Assembly: GCA_934663775.1 (NCBI GenBank)
Contig: CAKUKU010000008.1
Span: 20,660-84,659 of the forward strand
Source: an uncultured Ellagibacter sp.
GTDB taxonomy: Bacteria; Actinomycetota; Coriobacteriia; Coriobacteriales; Eggerthellaceae
Direction of reading: 5' to 3'
DNA: 64,000 bases
The notes beneath the pieces were generated by a model. It made no database searches and was not told the DNA's origin. It was given only the letters and a program-made list of their open reading frames with translations. Shown one piece after another: positions 61,126-64,000 of this stretch. Positions within the stretch are counted from its first letter, which is position 1. Each line of letters starts with the position of its first letter. The translations under genes were made by a program, and so were the position numbers.

Positions 61126-63102
61126 CTAAAGCTCGAAGCCTTCCTCGGCCTTCCCATGCGCAGACTGGGCCTTCTTAGCCGTGCGCAGCAGGAACTCCTG
61201 GTTCGTCTCGGTGCGCTTGAGCGACTTGATCAGCATATCCATCGCGCGCTCTGTGCTGTTCATGTTCGACAGAATTCGACGAACCGCCCAGATAAGCGGG
61301 GCCTCCTGCGGATCGAGCAGCAAATCCTCCTTGCGCGTGCCACTCGTCACCGGATCGATCGCCGGGAAGATTCGGCGGTCGGCGAGGTTGCGGTCGAGCT
61401 TGAGCTCCATGTTGCCCGTTCCCTTGAACTCCTCGAAGATGACCTCATCCATCTTCGAGCCGGTGTCGATGAGCGCGGAGGCGAGAATCGTCAGGCTACC
61501 GCCGCCCTCAATATTGCGCGCTGCACCCAAGAAGCGCTTGGGCGGATAGAGCGCAGTGGAATCGACGCCGCCGGAGAGGATGCGCCCGGAAGCGGGCTGC
61601 GCCAGGTTGTACGCGCGAGCGAGTCGCGTGATCGAATCAAGCAGGATCACGACATCCTCCCCCATCTCAACCAGGCGCTTCGCGCGCTCGATGACGAGTT
61701 CCGACACGGCGATGTGGTTCTCGCACGGCATGTCGAAGGTAGAGGAAATTACCTCGCCGCGAACCGAGCGCTCCATGTCGGTCACTTCCTCGGGACGCTC
61801 GTCGACGAGCAGGCACATGAGATGCACCTCGGGGTTGTTCGCCGTGATGGAGGCCGCGATGTCTTTCAGGATGGTCGTCTTGCCGGCCTTCGGGGGCGAC
61901 ACGATAAGGCCGCGCTGGCCCTTGCCGATCGGCGCCGCGAGGTCGATCACGCGAGCGGTGATCGTGCTCTTCCCATGCTCCATAAGCAAGCGCTCATCGG
62001 GATAGACGGGCGTCAAGTCGGAGAACTTGGGGCGATGAGAGCTTTCTTCGGGCACCTTACCGTTGACGGAAATCAGCTTCTGGATGGCCGCGTACTTCTC
62101 GTTCTCGCGCGCGGGCCGCGTCTGTCCGCACACCATATCGCCCTTGCGCAGGCCGTTACGGCGAATCATGGAAAGGCCCACATAGGCATCGGATTCGCTC
62201 GGAAGGTATCCCTGCGTGCGGAGAAAGCCATAGCCATCAGGCATGATGTCGAGAATGCCAGCAACTTCGATAAAGCCCTCGGCCTTCGCGCTCGCCTCGT
62301 AAACTGCATCGACGAGCTGGGCTTTCTTAAGCCCTGTTGCGTCAAGGCCAAGCTCGACCGCCTTCTCGCGAAGCTCTGCGACTTTAAGAGCGGCAAGTTC
62401 CTCGCGGTTCACGCTCGGCGCGATCTCGCGATTCTGCTGGTTGCGCCCGCGACGCTGCTTGCGGTCGTTGTTGCGCTTTTGCTGAAATTGCTTTTGATTG
62501 TTGGCACGATCCTTATGATGACCGGAATAATTCTTATCGGACGTCTTCTGTTCAGCGTCCCCGTGCTCTCCACGCGAGCGGCGAACATGAACCGTCGTTT
62601 TTGCCGGTGCGCCGCCCTCCTGCGAAGAATCTTCGATCTGGACAGCTTTCGCACGCGACTTCTCAACCTGACCTGAGGAATCGCTCGACTTCTCAGGCTC
62701 TTCAACTCGATCGGATGCATCCTCGACAATCTTTTTCGCCGATTCACGAGAAGCCGTGGGCTTCTGCTCGCCATCAACAGCCTCGGGAAGAGGGTTCTTG
62801 CGCGGACGACCGGGCCGACGCTTAGGCTTCTCTTCGGCAGAGCCCTCGGGGGCAGCAGCCTTGTCCGCTTTCGCCTTGCCAGTGGCGGAAGCCGAAGCGT
62901 CCGCAACGGGATTCTTGCGCGGACGCCCGGGACGGCGCTTGGGCTTTTCCTCGGTAGGAGCAGCGGCGTCCTCGACCTTCACTTTGCGAGGACGGCCAGG
63001 ACGGCGCTTCGCGGGGGCAGATGCCTCAGCGCTCGAAGATTCCCCCTTGGGAGATTCAGAAGATGCCGCCGCAGAGGCCGCAGCCACTTCGTTTTCACTC
63101 AT
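61126..63102 (-). CDS. rho: Transcription termination factor Rho with AT-hook-like N-terminal repeats
   Basis: A 658-residue Rho; E. coli Rho has 419. Residues about 30-125 hold three KRRPGRPRK repeats, AT-hook-like. A basic, Asn/Gln/Arg-rich stretch follows to about residue 225. The canonical Rho begins with the N-terminal helix LAALKVAELREKAVELGL, then the cold-shock RNA site (DGYGFLRTQGYLPSESDAYV), Walker A PPKAGKTTIL and Walker B VVILLDSITRLARAYN. Start is 3 bp after the transaldolase stop. Actinobacterial Rho commonly carries such insertions. Confidence 0.95.
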   Translation of the reverse strand: MSENEVAAASAAASSESPKGESSSAEASAPAKRRPGRPRKVKVEDAAAPTEEKPKRRPGRPRKNPVADASASATGKAKADKAAAPEGSAEEKPKRRPGRPRKNPLPEAVDGEQKPTASRESAKKIVEDASDRVEEPEKSSDSSGQVEKSRAKAVQIEDSSQEGGAPAKTTVHVRRSRGEHGDAEQKTSDKNYSGHHKDRANNQKQFQQKRNNDRKQRRGRNQQNREIAPSVNREELAALKVAELREKAVELGLDATGLKKAQLVDAVYEASAKAEGFIEVAGILDIMPDGYGFLRTQGYLPSESDAYVGLSMIRRNGLRKGDMVCGQTRPARENEKYAAIQKLISVNGKVPEESSHRPKFSDLTPVYPDERLLMEHGKSTITARVIDLAAPIGKGQRGLIVSPPKAGKTTILKDIAASITANNPEVHLMCLLVDERPEEVTDMERSVRGEVISSTFDMPCENHIAVSELVIERAKRLVEMGEDVVILLDSITRLARAYNLAQPASGRILSGGVDSTALYPPKRFLGAARNIEGGGSLTILASALIDTGSKMDEVIFEEFKGTGNMELKLDRNLADRRIFPAIDPVTSGTRKEDLLLDPQEAPLIWAVRRILSNMNSTERAMDMLIKSLKRTETNQEFLLRTAKKAQSAHGKAEEGFEL

Positions 63103-63105
63103 GAT

Positions 63106-63792
63106 TTATGCCTGCTGCACTTTCTCCCAGTCCTTAAGGAAGGAATCAAGGCCGCGGTCGGTCAGGGGATGCTGCACCATTTTCTTCAGAACGCCGAACG
63201 GCACGGTGGCGATGTCAGCGCCCATAAGCGCCGCCTGAGTAACATGATTCGCCGAGCGAATAGACGCCGCGATGATCTCGACCTGCTCGCCGTTTACCGT
63301 GTTCGGGGTAAAGTCGTAGTTGTTGATCGCCGTGACGATGTTAGCAACCTGCTCAAGCCCGTCTTCCGAAATATCGTCGAAGCGCCCGATGAAGGGGCTG
63401 ATATAGCGAGCACCAGCGCGAGCAGCCAAAAGTGCCTGCGGAACGCTGAAACAGAGCGTCATGTTGACGGGAATACCCTCGGTAGCAAGCGTATGGGTCG
63501 CGGCAAGGCCCTCGACCATCGTCGGAATCTTCACAACGACATTCGGAGCGATGGCAGCGAGTTCACGTCCATCGGCGACGATTTCGTCGCGTTTCATGGC
63601 AACAGATTCGGCAGAAACCGGGCAATCTTCGCCAACGATGTCGCATATGCGCTTGATGTGATTATGGAAGTCATCGAGCTTGCCCCCGATTCGCGCATAA
63701 AGCGACGGGTTCGTGGTCACGCCAGCAAGAGCGCCCCAGCTCGCAGCCTCCTCGATTTCAGCAAGATCGGCGGTGTCAAGAAAGAACTTCAC
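63106..63792 (-). CDS. Transaldolase (TalC/FSA-type, short form)
   Basis: A 228-residue class I aldolase-fold enzyme. The Schiff-base Lys lies in NVVVKIPTMVEG. The segment NMTLCFSVPQALLAARAGA has Phe where fructose-6-phosphate aldolases have Tyr, favouring transaldolase activity. GTG start with GAGGAGG upstream. First gene of the unit with rho. Confidence 0.92.
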   Translation of the reverse strand: MKFFLDTADLAEIEEAASWGALAGVTTNPSLYARIGGKLDDFHNHIKRICDIVGEDCPVSAESVAMKRDEIVADGRELAAIAPNVVVKIPTMVEGLAATHTLATEGIPVNMTLCFSVPQALLAARAGARYISPFIGRFDDISEDGLEQVANIVTAINNYDFTPNTVNGEQVEIIAASIRSANHVTQAALMGADIATVPFGVLKKMVQHPLTDRGLDSFLKDWEKVQQA

Positions 63793-63889
63793 GGATCCTC
63801 CTCAGATTGAGAATTTGACTATGGGAATGTGCGAATACGCACCAAACACCAAAATGGGAATACAAAACACGGAAACGAAGCAAATAGAC

Positions 63890-63905
63890 AATGCCCCTGG
63901 GCATT
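63890..63905. promoter_or_regulatory. Short palindrome upstream of the transaldolase gene
   Basis: AATGCCC and GGGCATT around CT, 98 bp upstream of the transaldolase start. Possible operator. Nothing else recognised between 63793 and 64000. Confidence 0.4.
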
Positions 63906-64000
63906 TAACTGAGCTTATCCTATCGCATAAGGCCGAACGCATCAAGAAAAGATCAGCGAGCGCGGGGGAAGCGGCATGGAAGGCGGTCGGGGCCGCAAGG

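Overview
The window is a 64 kb piece of chromosome from a high-GC bacterium. Gene content points to class Coriobacteriia (Actinobacteria), most likely family Eggerthellaceae (Slackia/Eggerthella-like). Pointers are a desulfoferrodoxin and two radical-SAM enzymes (anaerobic, oxygen-sensitive lifestyle), a DASS-type carboxylate transporter next to a 2-hydroxyacid dehydrogenase, ThyX instead of ThyA, a DUF1385 membrane protein, Ala/Lys-rich tails on ribosomal proteins and topoisomerase, and a Rho factor with a long basic N-terminus. The genus is an inference from protein content only. No phage, integrase, transposase, rRNA or CRISPR array was seen. Most genes lie on the minus strand.

Layout. 1-6.9 kb: start of a gene cut by the left edge, LysR regulator, gamma carbonic anhydrase, hydroxyacid dehydrogenase plus anion permease, purine nucleoside phosphorylase, PrmC. 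7-9.7 kb: release factor 1 (upstream of PrmC), thioredoxin reductase, thioredoxin. 9.8-12.5 kb (plus strand): patatin-like hydrolase and a cation/proton antiporter. 12.6-18.5 kb: TrmB, ThrS, an RmlD-like reductase, and an NYN/LOTUS protein with AT-hooks. 18.7-22.7 kb: MarR-MATE efflux operon with a palindromic operator, a repeat-rich intergenic region, and a cysteine desulfurase-like enzyme. 22.7-29 kb: PyrE, tRNA-Thr(UGU), UspA, a small lipoprotein ending at a G9 tract, and a type IIA topoisomerase pair. 29.2-32.5 kb: a two-gene 'DNA metabolism' radical-SAM pair facing a PflX-like activating enzyme. 32.5-32.9 kb: a dense cluster of nested inverted repeats.

32.9-41 kb is a long minus-strand operon read as malic enzyme, Tmk, HolB, RicT/YaaT, PncB, DegV and a beta-hydroxyacid dehydrogenase, with gaps or overlaps mostly under 25 bp. 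41-42.6 kb is the two-subunit fumarase. 42.7-47.9 kb is ThyX-DUF1385, then TopA-TetR. 48-52.6 kb holds a methyltransferase, a di-Mop molybdate protein, a long L31 with a hairpin leader, desulfoferrodoxin, Lgt and two small Cys-rich proteins, and a NifU-domain protein. 52.6-63.8 kb holds MurA-LCP (cell wall), RpsB-Tsf (translation), a 174-bp inverted-repeat-bounded element, SppA with a MetRS-like paralogue, and transaldolase-Rho.

Functional themes are core information processing (ThrS, PrfA/PrmC, TrmB, RpsB, Tsf, L31, TopA, topoisomerase IV-like, HolB, Rho), thymidylate supply (ThyX, Tmk), C4-acid metabolism (fumarase, malic enzyme, DASS carrier) and redox defence (Trx system, desulfoferrodoxin). 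The most intriguing signals are two 174-bp intergenic segments with the same inverted ends, the nested palindromes at 32.5 kb, the MarR operator, the L31 leader, and the MetRS-like protein with a degraded KMSKS loop.
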